From assembly GCA_964364175.1 (NCBI GenBank), contig CAYILR010000018.1, forward strand, positions 1-64,000: 64,000 bases of DNA, in the 5' to 3' direction. The notes under the pieces are model-generated. The model was not told where the DNA came from. It saw only the letters and a list, made by a program, of their open reading frames with translations, and did no database searches. Positions within the stretch are counted from its first letter, which is position 1. Each line of letters starts with the position of its first letter. Positions 56,611 through 64,000 of the stretch are shown one piece after another. The position numbers and the translations under genes were made by a program. This DNA is from CAYILR01 sp964364175 (GTDB lineage: Bacteria; Bdellovibrionota; UBA1018).

Positions 56611-58485
56611 ATGAATAAGACCTTGACCATGACCGTTTCCGCCACTGAGCCAATCAGCGGCACATTCCCAATCACCCTCGAAGGCCCCGGGCTGTATCTG
56701 CTCGATGGTCCACCGGAAGCGGGGAAATCGAACATCCTCGATAGCCTCCTGTTCGCCTACCTGAAGGCCAACGGCGGGGATCCGAAGCGCGATCGATTCC
56801 GCGTGGCCATCTCCTACCAGGCAGCCGAAAAGGCCTCGCAGTCGGGCGCGGAAGCGGTAGGCCAGGTCACGTTGCCCGGCATCAACGGGACGCAGGCCGG
56901 CGTGAAGATCTACGCCTCGACAATCCGCCGACTGCCTGCCCCTCCTGCTGTCCAGATCCTTGACGGAACCCCGTTTGTGCAGCTCACCAGGAACGGGTTG
57001 ACCGACCCGAAGACGCGACAGCCGGCCGAGTTGAAGGCGTTCGCCTCCATCACGCAGGTGCGCTGTACCACGGCAGATCTCGTTATCGAGGACATGCGCG
57101 GCGACGTGGCCGATCTGGACGTGCCTGCCGGTGAACCCCTTGACCTTCTTCCCGACGTCGGCGAAAAGGTCCGCAAGCGCTTCCACGCGCTCAATGGTCG
57201 CTTCGAGGATGACGCGGCGGCGACGGATCGGAAACTTACCGTGTGCCGTGCTCAGGCGGACAAGGAAGCGGCCGAAGCCAATGTGTGGACCGTGGCCAAG
57301 GAGCAAGAACGGCTTATGGAGGCGGAACAGGCCGCCGTCGAGGTTCGGATGGCTCGCCATGGCCGCGCGAAGGAGGACGCGCAACGGCGGGACTTCGCGG
57401 CCATCCAGCCGGCCACGAGGCCCGACGTGACACCGGTCCTTCAGCGGCTCGAGGAGGCTCGAGCGGAGTCAGCGCAGCGGATCGAGGAAGCGCGGACCTT
57501 GTTGGCCGCGGAGCTCGATCATGCGGCGGAAGGGACTGGAGAAGAGCCGCCCATCAACGATGCTGAGATGGCCTACATCCGGGCTACGCGAGTGGTGAAT
57601 GGCACGCGGGAAGTGATCGCTCAGATGGATAAGGAGCTATCTGAGCTCGAGGAAATCATCGCCAAGAAACGCGCTGACAAGCAGGCGGCGGAGGCGCGGC
57701 TTGAAGAACAGAAGAAGGCCGACGATGCTGCCAGTGACGTGTTTCTGGTCGTAGCCGAAGCTCATGTCAGGTGGCTCGCAGCAAAGGAAAAGGTTGACGA
57801 CCGGAAGGCCTCCGTTGCCCGTGCTCAACGGCGGGTGGACACCGTTGAGGCTGAAGCGCGGCAACTCGAAGCAGGCCTCGATCGGGAAGCGACGGCGATC
57901 GAGACTGCGGCCGAACAGTGGGACGCCCGGCAGAAGCTGATCGACGTGGCCCCGATCGATCCGATGATGCTCGATCAGGAACAGGCCATCGTCGATGCGG
58001 TTGAGCCAGTCCGGCAGCGGGTCGCGATGGCCAGGCGGAAGGAGCTCGAGGCCAAGCGGATTGATGAGGAAATCAAGCTCGATGCCGCGCTCAAGTCGCA
58101 GCTGGCCACCGCTCGAGCCTACGAGGAAGCCGCTACCACCGGCCTCAAGGCGAAGATCGGCGAAGTGCTGGCCAAGCGTCAGATCGACGGCTGGTCCATC
58201 GCTGACGGGGTTCTGATGTGCCGGAGCCCCCGGGCTGAGAGGCTGATCCCGTTCGCGGATCTTTCCAGGTCGACGCAGGACACAGCCGCCCTGAAGTTGA
58301 TGTTGACCCAGATGCCCGTTGAGCCGAGTGCAGAGTTTCACCTGGTACTGATGCCCCAGGAGGCGCTGGACGGCACGACGGAGACGCAGCGCGCGGAGCT
58401 GTCGCGGGTCGCACGTGAGGCGGGGCGTTACCTGCTGAGCGCGCGGGTGTCTGAGGATGGGGAGTTGAGGGTGGTTCGGGTCTGA
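56611..58485 (+). CDS. SMC/RecF-like coiled-coil ATPase (624 aa)
   Basis: AGGAGACACC precedes the ATG. The Walker A is GPPEAGKSN at residues about 33-41, next to LDSLLFAYLKANGGD. A long central coiled coil (about 220-520) follows. The C-terminal half-ATPase has LSRSTQDTAALKLML in place of the LSGG signature and FHLVLMPQEALDG where Walker B (a run of hydrophobics ending in DE) should be. This is the RecF/SMC layout with a decayed second half. The likely task is DNA repair or restriction evasion together with the nearby exonucleases; whether it hydrolyses ATP is open. Confidence 0.65.
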   Translation: MNKTLTMTVSATEPISGTFPITLEGPGLYLLDGPPEAGKSNILDSLLFAYLKANGGDPKRDRFRVAISYQAAEKASQSGAEAVGQVTLPGINGTQAGVKIYASTIRRLPAPPAVQILDGTPFVQLTRNGLTDPKTRQPAELKAFASITQVRCTTADLVIEDMRGDVADLDVPAGEPLDLLPDVGEKVRKRFHALNGRFEDDAAATDRKLTVCRAQADKEAAEANVWTVAKEQERLMEAEQAAVEVRMARHGRAKEDAQRRDFAAIQPATRPDVTPVLQRLEEARAESAQRIEEARTLLAAELDHAAEGTGEEPPINDAEMAYIRATRVVNGTREVIAQMDKELSELEEIIAKKRADKQAAEARLEEQKKADDAASDVFLVVAEAHVRWLAAKEKVDDRKASVARAQRRVDTVEAEARQLEAGLDREATAIETAAEQWDARQKLIDVAPIDPMMLDQEQAIVDAVEPVRQRVAMARRKELEAKRIDEEIKLDAALKSQLATARAYEEAATTGLKAKIGEVLAKRQIDGWSIADGVLMCRSPRAERLIPFADLSRSTQDTAALKLMLTQMPVEPSAEFHLVLMPQEALDGTTETQRAELSRVAREAGRYLLSARVSEDGELRVVRV

Positions 58486-58546
58486 CGGTCGTTTGAATCC
58501 GGGCTCCCTGGCAACAGGGGGCCTCATTGAATCGACCGGAGGTGGC

Positions 58547-59407
58547 ATGAACGAGGACGATGAAATTGATGCCTTGCTCGAAAGCAGGGTACTGGAGACA
58601 CGCATGACATGGAAAGAAGCACCCTGGCTCGCCTTCGACTTCGAGGCGACAGGTACGGACCCGCGGAAGGATCGCCCGATCCAATTCGGTTGGGCGAGGC
58701 AGGAACGCCGTGGTGGTCCAATCGAGACCGGCGAATGCTGGATCAATCCGCAGATGGAGATCGCATCTGCTGGATTTCTGAAGCTCAGCCCTGATGAGCT
58801 CGAGGCGATCCGGATAGCTCCGACCTTCGGCGAGCACGTACCCTATTGGATGCATCTGATGCAGTCCGATGCCGTGCTCATGGGCTGGAACTGCGGCAAC
58901 AGGTTTAAGTCAGACGGCCCGGGTTATGACTGCCCCATGTTCGCGGCAGAATGCGCGCGGGTCGGTTGGTACGACCTGCGGCGCCCTGTCATCGACTGCA
59001 TGACGGTCGCTTGTCAGACCGCCACACCACGTCCGGCGAAGTGGCAACTTGGGGCCATCGCTGAGCACTTCGGCATCACGTTCCCGGCACAGGCTCACAG
59101 GGCCGGTGCCGACAGCTTTGTCACTCTATCGGCAATGGAACGGATGGCAACGGCGCTACCCGATGATCTCCACGAGGTGCATGCGCTTGTTGACCGGTGG
59201 ATCGGCCTCTCCTGGTGGCTACGGGAGATGGGAGATCGGTACGAGCTCAACTGCGGGAAGTATCTCGGAATGAACCTCGAGGAAGTCGCAGCGTTGCTAG
59301 ACAGACGGGGCCAGCCTGGCGGCTATCTCCGGTGGGCGCTTGAGTTGCCAGATCTGCCAGAAGCGACGGGGGCGCTGTTTCGCTCTGCGCTGAAAGGAAA
59401 GAAATGA
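58547..59407 (+). CDS. DnaQ-like 3'-5' exonuclease (286 aa)
   Basis: Start ATG 58547 behind GGAGGTGGC. DEDDh motifs: FDFEATGTDP (about residue 30), GYDCPMFAAE (about 124) and HRAGADSFVT (about 184). The C-terminal part (about 100 residues) is an extra domain, with WIGLSWWLREMGDRYE and GKYLGMNLEEVAALL. Proofreading or processing exonuclease of the recombination/replication region. Its stop overlaps a small gene. Confidence 0.8.
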   Translation: MNEDDEIDALLESRVLETRMTWKEAPWLAFDFEATGTDPRKDRPIQFGWARQERRGGPIETGECWINPQMEIASAGFLKLSPDELEAIRIAPTFGEHVPYWMHLMQSDAVLMGWNCGNRFKSDGPGYDCPMFAAECARVGWYDLRRPVIDCMTVACQTATPRPAKWQLGAIAEHFGITFPAQAHRAGADSFVTLSAMERMATALPDDLHEVHALVDRWIGLSWWLREMGDRYELNCGKYLGMNLEEVAALLDRRGQPGGYLRWALELPDLPEATGALFRSALKGKK

Positions 59408-59535
59408 TCTCCATGCGTTCCTGGTGGATCTTCGGTTACGAGCGTTGGGGGTCTCTTCGTCCGCGGTGGATGGAGAACTCTGACGGTCGATGGGTTCCGA
59501 TCTGTTTCGGGATCTGGGTTAGAACGAAGCGATAA
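59404..59535 (+). CDS. Very small Trp/Arg-rich protein (43 aa)
   Basis: ATGA overlap. Sequence MISMRSWWIFGYERWGSLRPRWM, then DGRWVPICFGIWVRTKR; aromatic and basic with no clear domain. Real by position; role unknown. Confidence 0.45.
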   Translation: MISMRSWWIFGYERWGSLRPRWMENSDGRWVPICFGIWVRTKR

Positions 59536-59565
59536 CATTGAACTGAACGGCGGAGAGACGACACT

Positions 59566-59763
59566 ATGCGACAACCGACAGCGGATGAACGGGCGGATCT
59601 GGAACGGCTTATGAAGCGGCGTGGCCACGACGAACGGACGAAGGCAATAGCCATCATTCACGCTCTGAACGGACGCACTACGGCAGAAATCGCGGTTGCA
59701 GTTGGCAGGACGACCGCAACAGTAGCCAACTGGCTCAGGCAGTGGGAAGCGGGGAAACTGTGA
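59566..59763 (+). CDS. Helix-turn-helix protein (65 aa)
   Basis: CGGCGGAGAGACGACACT precedes the ATG. IAIIHALNGRTTAEIAVAVG, then RTTATVANWLRQWEAGKL is a homeodomain-like HTH of the transposase/HTH_23 type. Without a catalytic part it should be a small DNA-binding regulator. Its stop overlaps the next start. Confidence 0.65.
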   Translation: MRQPTADERADLERLMKRRGHDERTKAIAIIHALNGRTTAEIAVAVGRTTATVANWLRQWEAGKL

Positions 59764-60032
59764 GCATGCGAACGGCTGGAATGCCCCACAAAGGGCGAAA
59801 ACATGACGACGGGTTCGACGTGAGGGCCTACCTGAAAACGCCAGAGGTGGACCGCTGGAGAGCGCTACTTCGAGTTCCTGGAAGTTGGACCCGCGCCTAC
59901 GTGTGGCGTGTTCGTGGCAAGATCCCGCCTGTGATGTCGGTAGCGCTGGCGGCTGAATCGCTTGTACCTGACGAATCATGGGGCGCGATAGACGAGCGTC
60001 TGGCCAAAGCGTGGCGATGGGTCGGCAATTAG
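59760..60032 (+). CDS. Hypothetical protein (90 aa)
   Basis: GTG 59760 overlaps the previous stop (GTGA); ATG 59766 is an alternative. Contains RWRALLRVPGSWTRAYVWRVRGKIPP and a helical tail. Basic and Trp-rich, possibly nucleic-acid binding. Unrecognised. Confidence 0.5.
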   Translation: MSMRTAGMPHKGRKHDDGFDVRAYLKTPEVDRWRALLRVPGSWTRAYVWRVRGKIPPVMSVALAAESLVPDESWGAIDERLAKAWRWVGN

Positions 60033-60051
60033 TCCGGTTGGCGGATCCCAG

Positions 60052-60080
60052 TTGACACCGGGCTGAACACGGTCTACGAT
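60052..60080 (+). promoter_or_regulatory. Promoter of the second replication module
   Basis: TTGACA (60052-60057), 17 bases, TACGAT (60075-60080). Best consensus match in the window with the one at 17982 (both TTGACACC). Precedes a long leader. Confidence 0.7.
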
Positions 60081-60296
60081 TAGAGCATTCCCGGATGGAC
60101 TGGGAAGAAACGCAAACGGGGCTCACCGGCCAAGATGAAGCCCCGAAGCGTTGAATGTGAGAGCACGAGCATGAGAAGATCCTGCCACAGGTAGACCGCA
60201 GTGTCAAGCCTGTAGTAATCCTCCCATGCTCCACAATTAATTTGCGCCTGACCAGGTAGTGCGGATACGTGCGCCTGCGGTCGCTGTGGAGGTCTT
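60081..60296 (+). promoter_or_regulatory. Long leader with hairpin and short ORF
   Basis: The 216 bases after the promoter include a 19-residue ORF (60095-60154, MDWEETQTGLTG...) and CGGGGCT-N15-AGCCCCG, a seven-pair hairpin overlapping it at about 60117-60145. This looks like a regulated leader (attenuator or antisense/ncRNA-type control) for the replication genes, and no other gene is visible. Confidence 0.45.
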
Positions 60297-60749
60297 GTGA
60301 ACACGTCAAAAGAATATCTTCCGATTCCGACAGATGACACTGGAACGACAACCAAACCGGCAACACCGGAACGGTTTCAGCCGGTCACTTTCGCCGATGA
60401 GCGCCGGCTCAAACACCCGGCCAGGTGGAAGCGCATCGACGCCGGCCAGAGCCCCACGGGCGCGATCGTCGAGTTCTGCCGCCAGTGCATGCAGACCGAT
60501 ACCAACGTGCGCGACTGCCCGGCCAGATCCTGCCCCCTCTTCCCGTATCGGCCCGGCGCCGACGCACCCGACGCTGTACAGAGGACCAGCCGGGACGTGC
60601 CCAGCCAAAGCGACTACGAGCGGATGATTGAGGTGTGGCGGGCAGCTCATCCCGAAGCCGCGGAACGGGCAAAGGCGCTGGGTGGCGCGCGATCGAGCAG
60701 TGAGGCTATGGACCTCGCAGGGGTTGACCCTGATGCATGGGAGGCATGA
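60297..60749 (+). CDS. Zinc-binding hypothetical protein (150 aa)
   Basis: GTG 60297 after GTGGAGGTCTT. FCRQCMQTDTNVRDCPARSCPLFPYR is a CxxC...C...C treble-clef/zinc ribbon seen in phages near replication genes. The rest is helical and charged. May recruit replication proteins; unknown. Confidence 0.55.
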   Translation: MNTSKEYLPIPTDDTGTTTKPATPERFQPVTFADERRLKHPARWKRIDAGQSPTGAIVEFCRQCMQTDTNVRDCPARSCPLFPYRPGADAPDAVQRTSRDVPSQSDYERMIEVWRAAHPEAAERAKALGGARSSSEAMDLAGVDPDAWEA

Positions 60750-60750
60750 G

Positions 60751-61887
60751 ATGCTCCCGTGGTTTAAGGGACCTACGATCGAGTTTTATTTGTGGTTCCA
60801 GGCACAGGTGTATTCTGTGGCGTCCCCATGCCCGGACGTGATCGCTCTATGCGGGTACAGGGCGATCGTTGCGATGGACATGCAAAAATCATGGGGCCGG
60901 AAACGGTTTGCACAGCACTGCGGGCTGTCTGATTACAAAGCTCGGCAGGTTATCGCCGATGACGACGATCAACCACAGGCATCCACGACCCCCCCCACCC
61001 ACCCCACCACGGACCTACCACGGACCTACCACGAGCATCCAACGACTTCGCTTCACAGCGCGGTTTCTGAGCAGTTGATTTCACATATGGCGGAGAGCAC
61101 AACAACCACGGACCTACCACGGACCTACCACGAGCATCCACTCGCGCGCGCGCGTTCTGAGAGATCTAAGATCTTAGATTTAGATCCAGAAGAAGATCCA
61201 GATAGAGATCAGAAGAAGATCCAGAAAGAACAACCCCCTAACCCCCTTCAGGGGGAAGCCGGGACAAGCCCGGCGATGGTGGTGCCTGTAGAAGTTCAAG
61301 CAACACTTGTTGCTGTTCCTGGTGTACCAGCGAAAGAGCCCAGGCCGAAACGGGGAAGCCAGAAGGCAGCACCTACAGACAAAATCCCGGACATACTCTC
61401 GAGCCTGTCCGGCCATGTTGACGTCGGGATGTGGGTGAAGGTCTTCGAGACGGTCAAGGCTTCATCAAAACCGTTCATCCTCGAAATCGTGGAGGTCTGG
61501 GATGCCTACCGACTGGTGTTTCCCCTGCGGCGAATCCTGGACCACAAGGGCGCGGACAAGATCGCGGATGCCCTGCGTCTTGGCTACTCCGTTGACGACC
61601 TGAAAGACGTTCCCGGAGGGGCGAAGCTTTCGACGTTTCACATGGGCACAAACGACAGTGGGAAAACCTACGTGGATCCAGAAACTCTCTACCGAGACGC
61701 GAAGGCGATCGACGGCCACGTCAGACGACTGCGGGAAGGGCCAGAAAAGCCAATGGCCAGGCCGCAAACAGGGCACAACGACTACGGAGGGAAATCCCGC
61801 CCCTCAACCCGCGACTCCTACGGGGGCCATCAGGACGCGATGACCGCCGACGACTACCGTAAAATTCTTCGAGGGGGTGGGTCATGA
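60751..61887 (+). CDS. Phage replication initiator-like protein containing origin repeats (378 aa)
   Basis: Start at ATG 60751, 6 bases after GGGAGG. The N-terminal 70 residues (WFQAQVYSVASPCPDVIALC, AMDMQKSWGRKRFAQHCGLSDYKARQVI) look like a winged-helix. A flexible linker follows, with two copies of TTDLPRTYHEHP (about 87 and 120) that are encoded by exact 36-base repeats. After an acidic DPEEDPDRDQKKIQ stretch comes a globular C-terminus (SLSGHVDVGMWVKVFETVKA; FPLRRILDHKGADKIADAL). The position before a helicase loader and the iterons in the linker recall lambda O. The initiator role is inference. Confidence 0.6.
   Translation: MLPWFKGPTIEFYLWFQAQVYSVASPCPDVIALCGYRAIVAMDMQKSWGRKRFAQHCGLSDYKARQVIADDDDQPQASTTPPTHPTTDLPRTYHEHPTTSLHSAVSEQLISHMAESTTTTDLPRTYHEHPLARARSERSKILDLDPEEDPDRDQKKIQKEQPPNPLQGEAGTSPAMVVPVEVQATLVAVPGVPAKEPRPKRGSQKAAPTDKIPDILSSLSGHVDVGMWVKVFETVKASSKPFILEIVEVWDAYRLVFPLRRILDHKGADKIADALRLGYSVDDLKDVPGGAKLSTFHMGTNDSGKTYVDPETLYRDAKAIDGHVRRLREGPEKPMARPQTGHNDYGGKSRPSTRDSYGGHQDAMTADDYRKILRGGGS
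61006..61140 (+). repeat. Two 36-bp direct repeats made of 11-bp iterons
   Basis: The 36-mer at 61006-61041 recurs exactly at 61105-61140. Each has ACCACGGACCT twice in tandem and then ACCACGAGCAT, so there are six 11-bp units (four identical), one helical turn apart. Spacing is 99 bp, keeping the reading frame. Candidate initiator binding sites. Confidence 0.8.
61160..61230. other. Candidate replication origin: AT-rich, GATC-rich element after the iterons
   Basis: A 16-bp perfect palindrome ATCTAAGATCTTAGAT (61164-61179), a 15-bp direct repeat AGAAGAAGATCCAGA at 61188-61202 and 61211-61225, and six GATC sites in about 65 bases, in a purine/AT-rich stretch. Together with the iterons this is the layout of oriλ. 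The origin call is inference from the arrangement. Confidence 0.6.
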
Positions 61888-62666
61888 ACTGCCAGCGATG
61901 CGGAAGCGAAATCGAGGAAATCGAGCAGATCCGATTGAAGCCGGCATGGCAGGGCGGTGGACGCGAGACGGTCAAACGGGCCCTGCCCTGTGAGACATGC
62001 GCCAAGCGAAGCGAGGAAGAGACATCCAGGATCATGCAAGATCGGAAGATCCGGAACTGGCGGCTCGACTCCGGTATCCCTGAAAACGTCTGGGACATGT
62101 CCCTTGACCGTGACGTGTGGGCCAAGCGAAAGCTCCGGATCGACCAGTGCAACGAAGAGGCGTTCGACGTGCTCAAGGTCTGGGTGGAGACCGCGAACGC
62201 CGGCGCGCTCATCTGGGGCAAGCAGGGGCGCGGGAAAAGCACCCTCGCCATCAGTGCCGGCCTCGACTGTTTGCGACGTAGCCAGGAGGTGCTTTTCATC
62301 TCGGAAGTGGACCTGATCGATAGCTACCGGAACCGCTCGGAAGCCAACCAGGGGCTGGTTCGTCGGGCGATGGATGTGGAGGTGCTGATCCTCGACAACG
62401 TGGGGCGGCACGAAATCACGCGCGGGACTGCCTACCTCAAAGAGCTCTATTTCGACCTGCTTGACCGTCGGCTGCCGATCCTGGGTGATCCGCTCAAGAC
62501 GCTGGTGACCTCGCAGCACGATGCCCCGTCGCTCTCGGAATGGTGCAGCGATGGCGCGATGGCGTCCCGGCTTTTGAGCATCATCCAGGGTAACGAACTC
62601 GAAATTACCGGGGATGATCGCCGTCATGGCCTTTGGCTCCGCCAACACCCGAAGGGCGGTGCCTGA
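61884..62666 (+). CDS. DnaC-like helicase loader (260 aa)
   Basis: Overlaps the initiator gene by four bases. N-terminal zinc ribbon: NCQRCGSEIEE and LPCETCAKRS. AAA+ part: ALIWGKQGRGKSTLAISAGL (Walker A, about residue 110), VEVLILDNVGRH (Walker B, about 168) and TSQHDAPSLSEW, with a likely arginine finger beyond. Family DnaC/IstB-like loaders, which place the DnaB-type helicase at the origin. Confidence 0.8.
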   Translation: MNCQRCGSEIEEIEQIRLKPAWQGGGRETVKRALPCETCAKRSEEETSRIMQDRKIRNWRLDSGIPENVWDMSLDRDVWAKRKLRIDQCNEEAFDVLKVWVETANAGALIWGKQGRGKSTLAISAGLDCLRRSQEVLFISEVDLIDSYRNRSEANQGLVRRAMDVEVLILDNVGRHEITRGTAYLKELYFDLLDRRLPILGDPLKTLVTSQHDAPSLSEWCSDGAMASRLLSIIQGNELEITGDDRRHGLWLRQHPKGGA

Positions 62667-64000
62667 TGGCACGAAAACGGGAGGGGGTGGTATCTCGCCA
62701 CGACCTGGACGCAGAACGAGCTGTGCTGGCCGGCATCCGTGGCGACCCGGCGATGATGGACCCGGTGCTCGAGGTGATCTCCGCGCTGGACTTTTACCGG
62801 GAGGCGCACCGGACGATCTTCAAGGCGATGGTCGACCTGCACAAGTCGGGCGAATCGGTTGACCTGGTGACCATCGTTTCGCGGCTGTCGACGCTGGGGC
62901 AGATTGAGGAGGTTGGCGGTGTCGCGGCGCTTGCGGGTCTCCATTCCCCATCTGTCGCAGGCATCTTGTCTCACGCCAAGATCGTTGCGGACTGCGCACA
63001 GTCGCGGCGGGTGCTCGAGCTGGCTCAGGACCTGGCAGAGGCGACGCTCGAGGCAACACCCGCGGACATCCACGAGGCGGCGACGAAGCTGGCCAGGGAG
63101 GCCGAACCGCGGCGGGTGAAACGGTCGGATGTTTCCGCTGCCGATCTGATCCAGCGCTACGCGGACCGGTACGACCGGCCGGATCTTGAGCCGACACGAC
63201 CCCCGATCGCAACGCCGTGGGAACCTCTCACCAAGATCCTCAACGGCGGGTGGACGGGCGGGAGACGGCCCTACTACCTCGGCGCGCGGCGGAAGGTCGG
63301 CAAAACCAGCGCGGCGATCGAGGTGGCTGTGGACGCGGCGACAACGCAGGGTGCGAACGTGGTCATGTTCGAGATGGAGCTCGACATGGACGAACTCATG
63401 GCGCGCATGGTGGCCAGTTACGCGGAGGTGCCGCTACAGACCATCCAGAGGCGCCAGATGGACGCCTGGCAAGAACAGCACTACGTGAAGGCGCTCGAGC
63501 ACTGCTACACGGACCGGTTGAGGATCGACGCTTCCCGGTTCGATCGTCACGACGGCCGGATGGACCGCGTCAAGGGCAGCCGAACGATCGAGGGCATTCG
63601 CAGGACGCTGCAACGAATTCGAGCCGACCGTGACGTGAGCCTCGTTGTTGTCGATCACCTCCAGCGCATCGAGCCACCGTTTCCATGCCCGATCTTCGAG
63701 CGAGTTAGCCAGGCATCTCAGGGGATCGCGGAACTGGCCCAGGAGACGGGGATCCCGTTCGTGGTCATGATCCAGCTCAACGACGGCGACGGCGCTCCGA
63801 CGATGGACGATGTGCGTGGCTCAAAGGAAATCAACAACGACTGCGAGGCGCTGATCCTATTGGACCGTCCACCGATTCGACGATCGGAACGCGAGCAGGC
63901 ACGGCTGAGCGACAGCGAAAAGGAAGAGGCCGACATCACCGTGGCCCTCCACGGGTCCGGCTCCACTGGCACGATCCCGATGCGCTACGTGGGCTCGTAT
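62666..64000 (+). CDS. DnaB-like replicative helicase, partial
   Basis: The ATG at 62666 overlaps the loader's stop. The frame is open for 445 codons to the window end, so the C-terminus is missing. N-terminal DnaB domain: DLDAERAVLAGIRGDPAM, SALDFYREAHRTIFKAM, LSTLGQIEEVGGVAAL. RecA-like part: LGARRKVGKTSAAIEVA (Walker A, about residue 210), VVMFEMELDMDELMARMVA, and LVVVDHLQRIEP (Walker B; LVVIDYLQ is usual), then SKEINNDCEALILL. It should unwind the phage replication fork. Confidence 0.85.
   Translation, partial: MARKREGVVSRHDLDAERAVLAGIRGDPAMMDPVLEVISALDFYREAHRTIFKAMVDLHKSGESVDLVTIVSRLSTLGQIEEVGGVAALAGLHSPSVAGILSHAKIVADCAQSRRVLELAQDLAEATLEATPADIHEAATKLAREAEPRRVKRSDVSAADLIQRYADRYDRPDLEPTRPPIATPWEPLTKILNGGWTGGRRPYYLGARRKVGKTSAAIEVAVDAATTQGANVVMFEMELDMDELMARMVASYAEVPLQTIQRRQMDAWQEQHYVKALEHCYTDRLRIDASRFDRHDGRMDRVKGSRTIEGIRRTLQRIRADRDVSLVVVDHLQRIEPPFPCPIFERVSQASQGIAELAQETGIPFVVMIQLNDGDGAPTMDDVRGSKEINNDCEALILLDRPPIRRSEREQARLSDSEKEEADITVALHGSGSTGTIPMRYVGSY

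Noticed and set aside
60950..61141. Possible CRISPR array from the repeated 36-mers in the initiator gene
   Set aside because: Only two copies, with no third repeat, no leader and no cas genes. The repeats are tandem iterons in a coding frame.
1..64000. tRNA or rRNA genes
   Set aside because: No cloverleaf-like sequence with a conserved TTCRA arm or rRNA signature was noticed, but a covariance-model scan was not possible.

Overview
The window is one continuous piece of a tailed-phage genome of high G+C content, running off both ends (the first gene lacks its start, the last its stop). The virion genes follow a Mu-type order: large terminase, DUF935-type portal, gpF-like minor head protein, I-like protease/scaffold, decoration protein, T-like major capsid, gp36-like and gpG-like neck proteins, sheath, tube, frameshifted tail chaperone, tape measure, baseplate hub, GPW/gp25 wedge, gp47/J-like protein and fibres. 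The phage is therefore a contractile-tailed myovirus. I see no Mu transposase, integrase, repressor module or tRNA. The lipoprotein signal peptide and the muramidase fit a Gram-negative host, but I cannot name the genus.

Layout. 1-5.5 kb: tightly overlapping small genes of mostly unknown function plus an MT-A70-type adenine methyltransferase and a Lar/MazG-like fusion. 5.6-10.9 kb: packaging block, with a ParB-methyltransferase fusion whose 3' end has been split by an antisense HNH homing endonuclease. 10.9-15.8 kb: small accessory genes, many preceded by short hairpins just upstream of the ribosome binding site. 15.8-19.3 kb: ColE2-like Rep, a papain-like-fold protein and an RNA ligase. 19.4-31.2 kb: head genes. 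31.2-44.2 kb: neck, tail, baseplate, muramidase and a fibre. 44.3-48.8 kb: lipoprotein moron and a large LamG-containing fibre. 48.9-60 kb: recombination genes (YqaJ/lambda-exo-like nuclease, RecT, SMC-like ATPase, DEDDh exonuclease) with small regulators and a GIY-YIG nuclease. 60-64 kb: second replication module (initiator containing iterons, DnaC-like loader, DnaB-like helicase).

Transcription is almost wholly rightward. Only the HNH gene and a small ribbon-helix-helix regulator lie on the minus strand. Genes are coupled by ATGA/GTGA overlaps, the usual ribosome site is GGAGACAC before ATG, and I found no convincing rho-independent terminators. Four promoters share the 12-mer TAAGTGTTGCGC.

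Most notable: an apparent imprecise homing scar in the methyltransferase gene; a portal with ribbon-helix-helix and GNAT-like extensions; a domain shared by the neck protein and the sheath; a lambda-like origin inside the initiator gene; two different replication-initiation modules in one phage; and a programmed -1 frameshift in the tail chaperone.
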